From: Streptomyces sp. NBC_00440
GTDB taxonomy: Bacteria; Actinomycetota; Actinomycetes; Streptomycetales; Streptomycetaceae
Reading direction: 5' to 3'
Assembly: GCF_036014215.1 (NCBI RefSeq)
Contig: NZ_CP107921.1
Location: 7,251,501-7,315,500 of the forward strand
DNA length: 64,000 nucleotides
In this document: positions 44,498-53,227 of the stretch, in pieces
Layout: each line of letters opens with the position of its first letter
Position numbering within the stretch: the stretch's first letter is position 1
Translations under genes and position numbers: made by a program
Notes under the pieces: model-generated
Seen by the model: only the letters and a program-made list of their open reading frames with translations
Database searches by the model: none
What the model was told of the DNA's origin: nothing

Positions 44498-45738
44498 GAC
44501 TGTCCTCCGGCCCGGACCCGGGCGTAGCGGCCGGCGGGCCGGGGCAGGCCGAGCAGCCCGCGCAGCGTGCCGGCCTGGTAGGCGCGGCGGAAGGCGCCCC
44601 GGCTCTGGAGTTCGGGGACCAGGCCCCGGGTGATGGCGGGCAGATCGTGGCCGGTGACGGCGGGGCGCAGCCGGTATCCGGTCAGGCCCGCGCGCTGCCA
44701 GTCGATGAGGAGGCCGGCGAGTTCGGCCGGAGTGCCGGTGAACACCTCCGCGTCGCTGGTCAGCGGGGCACCGGCCGTCTCGTCGAGCCGCTGCCTGCGA
44801 GCCTTCGCGGCGGCAGCGGTCTCGTCCAGGAAGACCACCAGGTCCCCGAAGACGTGGACGGTCTCCCCACCTCGCCCGGCCGCGTCCCGGGCGGCCAGGA
44901 TCTCGTCGGTGACGGCCCGTGCGCCCGCGGCGTCGTGCGGGGTGACGTACCCGACGTCCGCCGAGCTCGCCACGAGCCCGTAGGGAACGGACGCGTGGGC
45001 GAGTGCGGTCACCAGCGGCTGGCCCTGCGGCGAGCGCGGCGTGATGGACGGGCCCCTGACGCTGAACCGGTCGCCCTCGAAGTCGATGTAGTGCAGCTTC
45101 GCGCGGTCGATGAACCGCCCGGTGGCCGTGTCCCGTATCTCGGCGTCGTCCTCCCAGCTGTCCCAGAGCCTGCGGAGCACCTCGACGTAGTCGGCGGCCT
45201 CGCCGAACAGTTCGCGGGCCGGCTCCTGCGCCCCCGGCAGCCCGATGTCCTCCGGCCGGAACTCCGGCAGGCTCCGCCGCCCGAAGTGCGCGGCCTCGTG
45301 CGCCGAAGCGGAGACCCGCACCCGGACGCCTGCGCGCCCCGTGCTCACGTGGTCCAGCGTCGCGATGGCCTTCGCGAGGTGGAACGGCTCGCTGTGGGTG
45401 ACCACCGCGGTCGGTACGAGCCCGATGTGCCGGGTCAGCGGCGCCACGGCGGCGGCGGTCAGTACCGCGTCCAGCCGGCCGCGCACCTGGTCGGTACGCC
45501 GGTCGTCACCGGCCGGATCGGTGGACTGGAGGGACAGCGCGTCCTCGAAGGTCACGAAGTCGATGAGGCCTCGTTCGGCTTCCTGTACGGCGTCCAGCCA
45601 GTACCCGGCGGTGAAGAGTCCGTCCGGGCGGGACCGGGGGTCGCGCCAGGACGCGGGGTGCCAGCCCGCGCCGTCCAGCGCCACGGCGAGGTGCAGTGGT
45701 GCAGGAGGCGCGGGAGGAGAAGGGGGAGAGGGAGACAT
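44494..45738 (-). CDS. LLM class flavin-dependent oxidoreductase
   Basis: A 414-residue TIM-barrel enzyme starting at MSPSPPSPPAPPAPLHLAVA with GGGAG just upstream. It has LIDFVTFEDALSLQ, GLVPTAVVTHSEPFHLAKAI, LDHVSTGRAGVRVRVSAS and FSVRGPSITPRSPQGQPLV, fitting the luciferase-like monooxygenase family. It is the less typical partner of the NtaA-type gene that follows with a 4-base overlap. Both are placed after a transporter, so the pair probably oxidises an imported sulfur compound in two steps. Confidence 0.88.
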   Translation of the reverse strand: MSPSPPSPPAPPAPLHLAVALDGAGWHPASWRDPRSRPDGLFTAGYWLDAVQEAERGLIDFVTFEDALSLQSTDPAGDDRRTDQVRGRLDAVLTAAAVAPLTRHIGLVPTAVVTHSEPFHLAKAIATLDHVSTGRAGVRVRVSASAHEAAHFGRRSLPEFRPEDIGLPGAQEPARELFGEAADYVEVLRRLWDSWEDDAEIRDTATGRFIDRAKLHYIDFEGDRFSVRGPSITPRSPQGQPLVTALAHASVPYGLVASSADVGYVTPHDAAGARAVTDEILAARDAAGRGGETVHVFGDLVVFLDETAAAAKARRQRLDETAGAPLTSDAEVFTGTPAELAGLLIDWQRAGLTGYRLRPAVTGHDLPAITRGLVPELQSRGAFRRAYQAGTLRGLLGLPRPAGRYARVRAGGQS

Positions 45739-45839
45739 GTCCGCGGGGTGCCTTTCCTGATGACCTGGTGAGCGATGAGAAGTTCGGGAGGAGGCGCGGG
45801 CCGCCCCTCGCGCCTTTCTCCGGGAAGGGGCGGCCCGGC

Positions 45840-46868
45840 TCAGGAGTTGGTGACCGGCAGGCCTGGCGGGTTGACCTCGGCGCTCTTCACGGCCTCGTTG
45901 CCGAGATTCCACGCCCGGAGCCACTTGGCGTACTGACCGTGCTCGATCAGGTAGTTGACGGCTTCGGCCAGCGGCTTCGCGAGGCCGCTGCCCTTCTTGG
46001 CGGTCGCGCAGATCAGCCCCCGCAACGAGGCCCCGGCACCCGAGAACGTGCCTGCGCTGCGGGTCGCCTGCGGGGTCGATGCGGTACGGGTGATGTGGTA
46101 CGAGAGGCTCGGGTTCGGGCCGAAGTACGCGTCGATCTTCTTCGAATTGAGCGCCAGATAGGTGCTGTTGCTCTCCTGGTAGTACTTCACCGTCAGCTTC
46201 TTGCCCTCGGCCGCCAGCTTGCCCCGCCATTCGAGCAGCAGCTTCTCCTGGTTGGTGCCCGCTCCTACCGCGACCGTCCTGCCCGCGAGGCTCTCGTAGG
46301 TGCCGTCGAAGTTCCAGCTGGAGTCCTTGCGCACCTCGAAGCCGAGGTTGTCCTCGCGGTAGCAAGCGAAGTCGTACTTCTTCTTCCGCTCCTCCGTGTC
46401 CGTGATGTTGGAGAAGCCCGCCTCGGTGCGCCCGCTGTCGATCCCGACGAACAGGTTCTCCCAGGTCGAGTTCTTCACGTCGGGCCGGAGGCCGAGGACC
46501 GATGCGACCAGCCGGCCGAGATCGGGCTCGGACCCGGTCACGGTCTTCTGGTCGTCGCCGACGTACCCCAGCGGCGCCGACCCGGCGGGGAGCATGCCCA
46601 GGCCGATGGTCAGCTTCCCGTCCGCGGTAACGGACTTGGGCAGCTGCGACCGGATGGCGGCCACTTCGGGAACATGGAGGGTGGTCTCCTTGGCGGCCCC
46701 GTTCGAGACTGCGCCGATGACCACCGACCCCTTGGCGGCTGCGTCCGGCGAGCCCGCCCCATTGCTGCCACTGCTGCCGCAGGCGCTGAGTCCGGCGGTC
46801 AGAGCGAGGACGGTGGCGGCCGCGGCGAGAGCGGACAGCGGTGTTCTCCTGGGCATGCTGACACTCAT
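45840..46868 (-). CDS. ABC transporter solute-binding lipoprotein, family 3
   Basis: A 342-residue lipoprotein: signal with lipobox LTAGLSACGSS, then a Ser/Gly/Asn linker. Binding-protein family 3 features are TGSEPDLGRLVASVLGL, LFVGIDSGRTEAGFSNIT and LAGRTVAVGAGTNQEKLL. The ligand is expected to be an amino acid-like or sulfonate-type compound. The ATG overlaps the stop of the permease gene (ATGA) and has GGAG 8 bases before it. Confidence 0.9.
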   Translation of the reverse strand: MSVSMPRRTPLSALAAAATVLALTAGLSACGSSGSNGAGSPDAAAKGSVVIGAVSNGAAKETTLHVPEVAAIRSQLPKSVTADGKLTIGLGMLPAGSAPLGYVGDDQKTVTGSEPDLGRLVASVLGLRPDVKNSTWENLFVGIDSGRTEAGFSNITDTEERKKKYDFACYREDNLGFEVRKDSSWNFDGTYESLAGRTVAVGAGTNQEKLLLEWRGKLAAEGKKLTVKYYQESNSTYLALNSKKIDAYFGPNPSLSYHITRTASTPQATRSAGTFSGAGASLRGLICATAKKGSGLAKPLAEAVNYLIEHGQYAKWLRAWNLGNEAVKSAEVNPPGLPVTNS

Positions 46869-47896
46869 ATGCCCGCTCCGATCGCGATCCGGGCACGGGC
46901 ACTGCGGATCCCGGACCGGACCTTCTGCAGCGGCGTGGGGGGCATGGTGCGCAGTGCGCCCCGTGAGTAGTGGCGCTCCACAGAGAACTGCACGGCCGAG
47001 ACCGCGCTCGTCAGGACGATGTACCAGAAGGTGGCCACGAGCAGGAGCGGCACGACGTCCCCCGGGTAGGTGCTGCCCAGGCTCTGGACGGTGCCGAAGA
47101 GGTCGAGCAGGGATACGTAGAAGACCAGTGATGTGCTCTTGACCAGGCCGATCAACTGGTTGACGTAGGTGGGCACGATGACCCGCAGGGCCTGCGGGAA
47201 CACGATGCGGCGGAACTGGAACCAGCGCGGCAGTCCGAGGGCCGACGCCGCCTCGTGCTGCCCACGGTCGACGGAGAGCATGCCGGACCTGACCACTTCG
47301 GCGGCGTACGCGGCCTCGTTGAGGCTCAGGCCGACGACGGCCACCACCATGTCCGTGGCGAGATGGGACTCGTCGAACCGGAAGAAGGCGGGCCCGAAGG
47401 GGATGCCGAGGCTCAGCGTCCGGTACAGCGCGCTGAAGTTGTACAGGAACAGCAGCACGACGATCAGCGGCACGGAGCGCAGCGCCCAGATATAGACCCA
47501 GGAGACCGACCTGAGCAGCGGATTGGGGGAGAGCCTGCAGAGCGCGAGGACCACCCCGCCGACGAGCCCGGCCACAGCGCTGAGCGCCGCGGCCTCCAGG
47601 GTGATCACCAGTCCTTGGAGCACCACCGGCCGGAAGAACCAGTACGAGAACCGGCCCCACTGGTAGAACGGGTTGCTCACCAGCCCGTGGACGAACTGGG
47701 CGACCAGGACCAGGACCACAGCCGTCAGCACCCAGCGCCAGGGGTGGCGCAGTGGCAGCACCCGCTCGGCGGCGAGGTGCGGATCGCGCACCGGGCCGTC
47801 GGGCCCGGCAACAGAACCGGCCGGAGGCTGTCCGGGTGGAACGGGCGACGGGCCGGCGGTCACCGGCTCGTCAGGGGGCGCGGACGTCTCGGGCAT
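46865..47896 (-). CDS. ABC transporter permease, amino acid (HisMQ/GltK) type
   Basis: A 343-residue membrane protein; ATG 47896 (GGAG five bases upstream) is preferred over TTG 47914. The first 60 residues are cytoplasmic and Pro-rich, followed by membrane segments and the EAA loop EAASALGLPRWFQFRRIVFP. The family is that of polar amino acid and sulfur amino acid importers. No ATP-binding subunit gene is found in this transcription unit, which normally contains one. Confidence 0.9.
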   Translation of the reverse strand: MPETSAPPDEPVTAGPSPVPPGQPPAGSVAGPDGPVRDPHLAAERVLPLRHPWRWVLTAVVLVLVAQFVHGLVSNPFYQWGRFSYWFFRPVVLQGLVITLEAAALSAVAGLVGGVVLALCRLSPNPLLRSVSWVYIWALRSVPLIVVLLFLYNFSALYRTLSLGIPFGPAFFRFDESHLATDMVVAVVGLSLNEAAYAAEVVRSGMLSVDRGQHEAASALGLPRWFQFRRIVFPQALRVIVPTYVNQLIGLVKSTSLVFYVSLLDLFGTVQSLGSTYPGDVVPLLLVATFWYIVLTSAVSAVQFSVERHYSRGALRTMPPTPLQKVRSGIRSARARIAIGAGI

Positions 47897-48630
47897 GGGT
47901 ACTCCAGCGATCAAGAGGTGGCCGGACGGCGGGGGCCGGCACGGCCGGGCTGAGCCGGCGGCCCCGGGGCAACGGGCCGGGAACGGCGGTACGGGGAAGA
48001 CGGGGGAGCTGGGGGAGCGGGCGGGACTCCGTCCGGGCCGTCAGCGGCCGCAGTGCGGAGCGCCGGCCGGCAGCCCGCCGGTACACGGGGGACAGGGCCG
48101 GACCGCGGGGGACTGCGTACGCCAGGAGCCGGGGTGCGGCACGGCGCAGCGAAGGCGGCTGACGGCTGCCGTCCTCTCCGGTGCGCTCTCCATGCAGGTC
48201 ACCCTGGTTCTCTCCGCCGTACGGGCGCCGCCCGGGACGCGCTCGGTGAAACGGGCGGCACACGGGGAACCGTGTCCGCCGGACCGGCGGGGGATCAACG
48301 GGCCGGTCCGGCGTCAGTAACCCATGCGGAGAACGCGGCGTCAATGCGCGTACGGGCTCTGCGAATTGAGGCTCGGGGCGGCGTCGCCGGTACCGGATGA
48401 GGGCGGCTGTCGCAGCTCTGAGCAGGGGAAACGTCCACGAGGGGCATCCGGTGTGCGAGCGCTGACCGGGCGGGAAGGCCGTTGACCGGCGGCCGTTCAT
48501 TTCGTGCGGCCGTAACACGGGCTTCATCCCCGGAAGAGTGGGTCCGGCTCCCGCGACATCCCTAATATCTCGCTGAACGAAACTCACGGGACTGACGAGA
48601 CTGTCGCCCAGCGAGGTAAGGGAGTCCACC
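47897..48630. other. Long gap between permease and hydrolase genes
   Basis: About 730 bases without a convincing gene. Frames through it are long only because of high G+C. On the minus strand TTGACG (48344-48339) and TTACTG (48320-48315) are spaced by 18 bp and could form the promoter of the transporter operon, which would give a leader of about 410 bases. The plus-strand part near 48560-48590 (CCCTAATATCTCG) probably carries the promoter of the hydrolase gene. No leader peptide or riboswitch could be recognised. Confidence 0.5.
48315..48344 (-). promoter_or_regulatory. Candidate promoter of the permease/monooxygenase operon
   Basis: TTGACG and TTACTG hexamers on the minus strand separated by 18 bp, resembling a HrdB-type promoter. 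It is the best match in the 730-bp gap but stands far (about 410 bases) from the permease start. Confidence 0.3.
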
Positions 48631-49482
48631 GTGTCCGCCAAGCCGGCCGAAACAGCGTCACCGCACTTCCGCGCCGCCTACGACGATGCGCTTGCCCAGT
48701 GGCCATTCCCGGTGGACAGCCGCGGACTTCCCACTCCGTACGGCCTCACCCGCATCAACAGCTGCGGTCCTCTCGCCGCGCCGCCCCTGGTGCTCCTGCC
48801 CGGCGGCGGGGCGACCTCCCTGGTCTGGCGTGCGGCGGTCGCCGCGGGGCTGGGCCGTACCCACCGGGTGCACGCCGTGGACCTGGTGGGCGAGCCGGGG
48901 CTCAGCGTCCCGGCCGAGGGGCGGCCGATCCGCAGCACGGGGGACCTGGACGGCTGGCTCGGCGCGGTCATCGACGGGCTCGCCGCCTCCGGTCCCGTCA
49001 CACTGGCCGGCCACTCCTACGGCGCCTGGATCGCCGCCCACCACGCCGCCCGGCACCCCCGGCGCCTGGCCCGTCTCGTGCTGTTCGACCCCGTGCAGGT
49101 GTTCGCCGGGCTCCGGCCCGGCTATGTGCTGCGTGCGCTGCCCATGCTGCTGCGGCCAACTCCCGTACGGATCAGGAGGTTCCTGGCCTGGGAGACCGCC
49201 GGTGCCGATCTCGATCCGTTCTGGCTGCGGCTGCAGGACACGACGGCCGGCTTCCCGACCGTCCGGCCCGTCACCGGTCCGCGCCCCGACCTCACCGGGC
49301 CCGGCCTGCCTCCCACGGACCTCTTCTTGGCGGAGCGCGCCCGCTGCCACGACGCCGCCCGGGTGGCCGCGGCGGCGCGTGCGGCGCTGCCGGGAGTACG
49401 GGCCGAGGTGCTCCCCGGGGTCTCGCACCACTCGCTGCCGCTCCTCGCGGCCGACACCGTCGCCCGGAGCCTCGCGGTCTAG
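48631..49482 (+). CDS. Alpha/beta-fold hydrolase
   Basis: A 283-residue enzyme from a GTG with GGGAG upstream. It has the oxyanion region VLLPGGGATSLVW, the nucleophile elbow LAGHSYGAW and the His in VLPGVSHHSLPLLAA. The cap region is LRALPMLLRPTPVRIRRFLA. It fits the general alpha/beta hydrolase_6 group; no specific substrate is suggested. It is a single-gene unit. Confidence 0.85.
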   Translation: MSAKPAETASPHFRAAYDDALAQWPFPVDSRGLPTPYGLTRINSCGPLAAPPLVLLPGGGATSLVWRAAVAAGLGRTHRVHAVDLVGEPGLSVPAEGRPIRSTGDLDGWLGAVIDGLAASGPVTLAGHSYGAWIAAHHAARHPRRLARLVLFDPVQVFAGLRPGYVLRALPMLLRPTPVRIRRFLAWETAGADLDPFWLRLQDTTAGFPTVRPVTGPRPDLTGPGLPPTDLFLAERARCHDAARVAAAARAALPGVRAEVLPGVSHHSLPLLAADTVARSLAV

Positions 49483-49587
49483 CTGGGACCGGTCTCCGAC
49501 CCCGGAACCCTTCCGGCACCGATGGATACCGGGCAGTTACGGATATTCCGTTGGGGACACGAGGCGCGGCGGCGTTAGGGTCACCGC

Positions 49588-49950
49588 ATGTCTCTGCACA
49601 ACCGTATGCGCCAAGCCCTGCCCGCAGCCATGCGCGCCCGTGAGAAGGCCACGGTGAGCGCCCTGCGTTCGGCGCTCGCCGCGCTGGACAACGCCGGGGC
49701 GGTGCCGGTGGACGCCGCCGCTCCCGGCAGTTCGGCCCTGGAGGGGTCGCCGGCCGGTGCCGGCGCCACCGACGTGGCGAGGCGGGAGCTGAGCGAGCGG
49801 AGCATGGCGGACATCGTGCGCGCCGAGGCCGTCGAACGGCTCGGGGCCGCAGCGGAGTTGACCGCGCCCGCGCACGCCGACCGGGCCGAACGGCTCCGTG
49901 CGGAAGCGGCCGTGCTGCTCGGGTTCCTCGACGGGCCGGATCCGGCGTAG
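49588..49950 (+). CDS. Small GatB/YqeY-like protein
   Basis: A 120-residue helical protein. The start MSLHNRMRQALPAAMRAREK followed by ATVSALRSALAALDNA matches the N-terminal helices of GatB/YqeY-domain proteins (normally about 150 residues). The second half has ELSERSMADIVRAEAVERLG and a helical end. The middle is an Ala/Gly/Pro linker. The family is thought to help tRNA-dependent amidation, but free-standing members have no settled role. Confidence 0.6.
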   Translation: MSLHNRMRQALPAAMRAREKATVSALRSALAALDNAGAVPVDAAAPGSSALEGSPAGAGATDVARRELSERSMADIVRAEAVERLGAAAELTAPAHADRAERLRAEAAVLLGFLDGPDPA

Positions 49951-49996
49951 GGGCAGCGGGCATTACCCGCCGGTACGTGCACACCAACGTGCAAAT

Positions 49997-50056
49997 ATGG
50001 GGTGTTTACCCATAATGAGCTGCCCTATGCCTGTGCTTTTGTTCACGGTTGAACAA
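49997..50056. promoter_or_regulatory. Palindromes upstream of the CocE gene
   Basis: ATGGG-N7-CCCAT (49997-50013) and TTGTTCA-CGGT-TGAACAA (50039-50056). The second is a perfect 7-bp inverted repeat in an unusually AT-rich stretch, 61 bases before the CocE start, a plausible operator for an unlinked regulator. A tract TTTACCCATAATG between them resembles a -10 region. Confidence 0.5.
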
Positions 50057-50117
50057 CCCAGGTATACACGGGCACTCGGGACAAACGGAATGTGAGGCTC
50101 CTCTAAGGTGCCGAAAC

Positions 50118-52139
50118 ATGAGCACTGCCACCACCCCAACCCCCGCACAGCATCCCGTACGCGTCCTGCGCCATGTCTGGATTCCCCTTGAGGACGGCAC
50201 CCGTCTCGCCGCCCGGATCTGGCTTCCCGCCGACGCCGAAGGGCCGGTCCCAGCGGTCCTGGAGTACATCCCGTACCGGAAGAACGACGGGACGGCTCCG
50301 CGCGACGTGACGCTGCACGGCCAGTTCGCGCGGGCCGGTTACGCCGCGGTGCGGGTGGACTGCCGGGGCAGCGGTGACTCCAGCGGCATCATGCTCGACG
50401 AGTACCACGCCACCGAGCTCTCCGACGCGCTCGAAGTCCTCGCCTGGATCGAACAGCAGGACTGGTCGGACGGCCAGGTCGGGATCATCGGCAAGTCCTG
50501 GGGCGGCTTCAACGGCCTCCAGATAGCCGCCCTCCAGCCGCCCCAGCTGCGCTGCATCGTCACCGTCTGCTCGACGGACGACCGGTACGCCGACGACGTG
50601 CACTACGCGGGCGGTTCCCTGCTCGCCTCCGAGATGCTGCCCTGGGCCGCGACGATGCTCGCGTACAACGCCCGCCCGTCCGACCCCGCCGTGCTCGGTG
50701 AATCCTGGCGCGACGAGTGGCTGGACCGGCTGGAGCGGACCGTCCCGTACGCCGAGGAGTGGCTGGCCCACCAGCGCCGGGACGCCTACTGGCGGCACGG
50801 TTCCGTCTGTGAGGACTACTCGGCCATCAAGGTGCCGGTCTATGCGGTCGGCGGCTGGCTCGACCCGTACCGCGGCGCCGTCTTCCGCCTCATGGAGAAC
50901 CTGCGGGTACCGGCCAAGGCCATGCTCGGTCCCTGGGCGCACACCTACCCCCACCAGGCCGAGCCCGGCCCCGCCATGGACTTCCAGGGCGAGTGCGTGC
51001 GCTGGTTCGACCACTGGATGGGCGGCGCCGACAACGGCATCATGGACGAACCCGCCCTGCGGGCCTGGATACCCGACCCGAGCCCGGTCGGTGCCGACCG
51101 TGAGGAGCGCCCCGGCCGCTGGGTCGCCGAACCCTCCTGGCCGGCCCCCGGCGTCGAGGCGTCGGTCATCCCGCTCAGCACGCTCGGCGGCGGCCGGGGC
51201 ACGGCCGTCCTGCGTTCGCCGCTCGCGATCGGCGCATCCGGCGGCGACTTCCTCAAGTTCGGCGACATACCGGGGCAGTACGGGGACCAGGCCGCCGACG
51301 ACGGCCGCTCGCAGACCTTCACCGGTCCCGCCCTCACCGAACGTCTTGAGATCCTCGGCGCCCCCGAGGTGACCCTGCGGGTCACCAGCGACCGGCCGCA
51401 GGCGCAGCTCGCCGTGCGGCTCTGCGAGGTCTGGCCCGACGGCAGTTCCAAGCTGGTCACCACCGGCTTCCTCAACCTCACCCACCGGGACGGGCACACC
51501 GACCCGCGACCGCTGGAACCGGGCCGCGCCTACGAGGTGGCGGTACCGCTGTTCGCCATCGGTCACGCCTTCGCCGCTGGCAACCGCGTCCGGGTCTCCG
51601 TCTCCGCCTCGTTGTGGCCCTGGATCTGGCCCTCGCCCGAGCAGGTGGCGCTGGAACTCGACACGGCACACGGCGAGCTGACCCTGCCGGTACGCGCACC
51701 CCGCCCCGCAGATGAGGCCGGGCTGCGCCCGTACGGACCGCCGCTCGACGTCCCGCCGCACAGCATCGAGCTGACGGCGATACCCGGTGACAGGCGGGTC
51801 AGTTACGACTACGAGACCGGGGAGCAGGTCATCGTCACCACCCCGGCCGACGGCACCATGACCGACCGGGCCGACGGACTCACCCGTACCGGCAGCGACC
51901 TCAACCGCTTCCGGCTGGTCGAGGGCGACCCGCTCTCCGCGGCGGTGGAGAGCGAGCGCGAGGAGTCCATCAGCCGGGGCGACTGGGCGACGCGCATCAG
52001 CACCCGGTCCCGGATGACCGCCGACGCCACGGACTTCTGCGTGGTCAACCAGCTGTCCGCGTTCGAGGGCTCGGGCGACGACGAGCGCGAGATCTTCAGC
52101 CGTACCTGGTCCTTCAGCGTCCCCCGGGACCAGGTGTGA
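50118..52139 (+). CDS. CocE/NonD family (S15-type) serine hydrolase
   Basis: A 673-residue cytoplasmic protein starting at MSTATTPTPAQHPVRVLRHV. It has the alpha/beta hydrolase core with AVRVDCRGSGDSSG and nucleophile GIIGKSWGGFNG, the acid in YAVGGWLDPYRG and the His in GPWAHTYPH, then the C-terminal jelly-roll (VSVSASLWPWIWPSPEQVAL). Length and domain order match CocE-like esterases and X-Pro dipeptidyl acyl peptidases. Its stop overlaps the start of a quaternary-amine binding protein gene, so a choline- or betaine-type ester is a reasonable substrate guess. Confidence 0.9.
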   Translation: MSTATTPTPAQHPVRVLRHVWIPLEDGTRLAARIWLPADAEGPVPAVLEYIPYRKNDGTAPRDVTLHGQFARAGYAAVRVDCRGSGDSSGIMLDEYHATELSDALEVLAWIEQQDWSDGQVGIIGKSWGGFNGLQIAALQPPQLRCIVTVCSTDDRYADDVHYAGGSLLASEMLPWAATMLAYNARPSDPAVLGESWRDEWLDRLERTVPYAEEWLAHQRRDAYWRHGSVCEDYSAIKVPVYAVGGWLDPYRGAVFRLMENLRVPAKAMLGPWAHTYPHQAEPGPAMDFQGECVRWFDHWMGGADNGIMDEPALRAWIPDPSPVGADREERPGRWVAEPSWPAPGVEASVIPLSTLGGGRGTAVLRSPLAIGASGGDFLKFGDIPGQYGDQAADDGRSQTFTGPALTERLEILGAPEVTLRVTSDRPQAQLAVRLCEVWPDGSSKLVTTGFLNLTHRDGHTDPRPLEPGRAYEVAVPLFAIGHAFAAGNRVRVSVSASLWPWIWPSPEQVALELDTAHGELTLPVRAPRPADEAGLRPYGPPLDVPPHSIELTAIPGDRRVSYDYETGEQVIVTTPADGTMTDRADGLTRTGSDLNRFRLVEGDPLSAAVESEREESISRGDWATRISTRSRMTADATDFCVVNQLSAFEGSGDDEREIFSRTWSFSVPRDQV

Positions 52140-53143
52140 GGCGCCTGCGCCGCACCCCTGCGGCACTCACCCCGGCTCCAGCGGCCCCCATGGCGAACGC
52201 GGCCCCGGCGACCGGCCGCCGGCCCCTGCGGCGCCCGCCGGCCCGCCGCTCCTCGCGGGCCCTGGCCGGCTGTCTGGCCCTGGTGTCCCTCGCCGCCCTT
52301 TCGGGCTGCAGCGCCGTCTCCGAGACCACCGGCAAGCCCACCGTGGTCATCGGAGCGAAGGAGTTCACCGAGCAGTGGATCATCGGTGAGCTGTACAAGC
52401 AGGCGCTGACCCACGCCGGATACAACGTCGAGCTGAAGTCGAACATCGGCAGCACGACCGTCATCGACGGGGCGCTCACATCCGGTCAGATCGACCTGTA
52501 CCCCGAGTACACCGGGGTCATCCTCCAGGTCCTGGCCCGGAGCAGGACAGTGCCGCACTCCGCCGCCGCGACCTTCCAGCAGGCCAAGGCCTACGAGGAG
52601 ACCCGCGGGCTGACGATGCTGCCCCCGACCCCCTTCCAGAACCGCGACGCGATCGCCGTCAAGCCCGCCTTCGCCAAGAAACACGGGCTCAGGACCATCA
52701 GCGATCTGAAGAAGGCGGGCCATGTCGTCTTCGCCGAGTACCCGGACAACATGGAGGGCGCGCTCGGCTACCGCGACATGGTGAAGGCGTACGGGCTGCA
52801 CAACACCGAGGTGAAGACCCTCAACATCGGTCTGCAGTACTCCGCCCTCGACCACGGACAGGTCGAGGCGGCCGACGTCTTCACCACCGACCCGCAACTC
52901 GCCCGCGGCGGCTACACCCTTCTCGACGACACGAAGGGCTACTACGGCTTCCAGAACGTGGCCCCCGTCGTACGCAAGGGCGTGCAGGAGAAACAGGGTC
53001 CGGAATTCGCCAGGACGCTGAACAAGGTGGACGCGCTCCTCACTGACCAGGCGGTACGCGAGATGAACCGGGCGGTCGACACCGTACGGCTCGCCCCCTC
53101 CGAAGTCGCGGCCAAGTTCCTGAAGGCCAACGACATCAGCTGA
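52136..53143 (+). CDS. OpuC-type substrate-binding lipoprotein
   Basis: A 335-residue protein from GTG 52136, overlapping the hydrolase stop (GTGA). The signal is long and Arg/Pro-rich with lipobox LAALSGCSA. The mature part starts KPTVVIGAKEFTEQWIIGEL, has IDLYPEYTGVI and VEAADVFTTDPQLARGGYTL: the OpuAC/ProX-like family for glycine betaine, carnitine or choline. It is the first transport gene of a four-gene importer. Confidence 0.92.
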   Translation: MRRLRRTPAALTPAPAAPMANAAPATGRRPLRRPPARRSSRALAGCLALVSLAALSGCSAVSETTGKPTVVIGAKEFTEQWIIGELYKQALTHAGYNVELKSNIGSTTVIDGALTSGQIDLYPEYTGVILQVLARSRTVPHSAAATFQQAKAYEETRGLTMLPPTPFQNRDAIAVKPAFAKKHGLRTISDLKKAGHVVFAEYPDNMEGALGYRDMVKAYGLHNTEVKTLNIGLQYSALDHGQVEAADVFTTDPQLARGGYTLLDDTKGYYGFQNVAPVVRKGVQEKQGPEFARTLNKVDALLTDQAVREMNRAVDTVRLAPSEVAAKFLKANDIS

Positions 53144-53227
53144 CGCAGGCAGCCGCCCCGCGACGTCCGCGGCGGCGTCCCGCCACCCATCCGCGACCTT
53201 CCCGCCCTCCAGGAGAAAAAGCCCCCA

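Noticed and set aside
48041..48298. Possible Cys-containing leader peptide of the monooxygenase operon (starting MESAPERTAAV)
   Set aside because: It lacks the short length and the conserved end of streptomycete sulfur-related leader peptides, and has no stop near the Cys.
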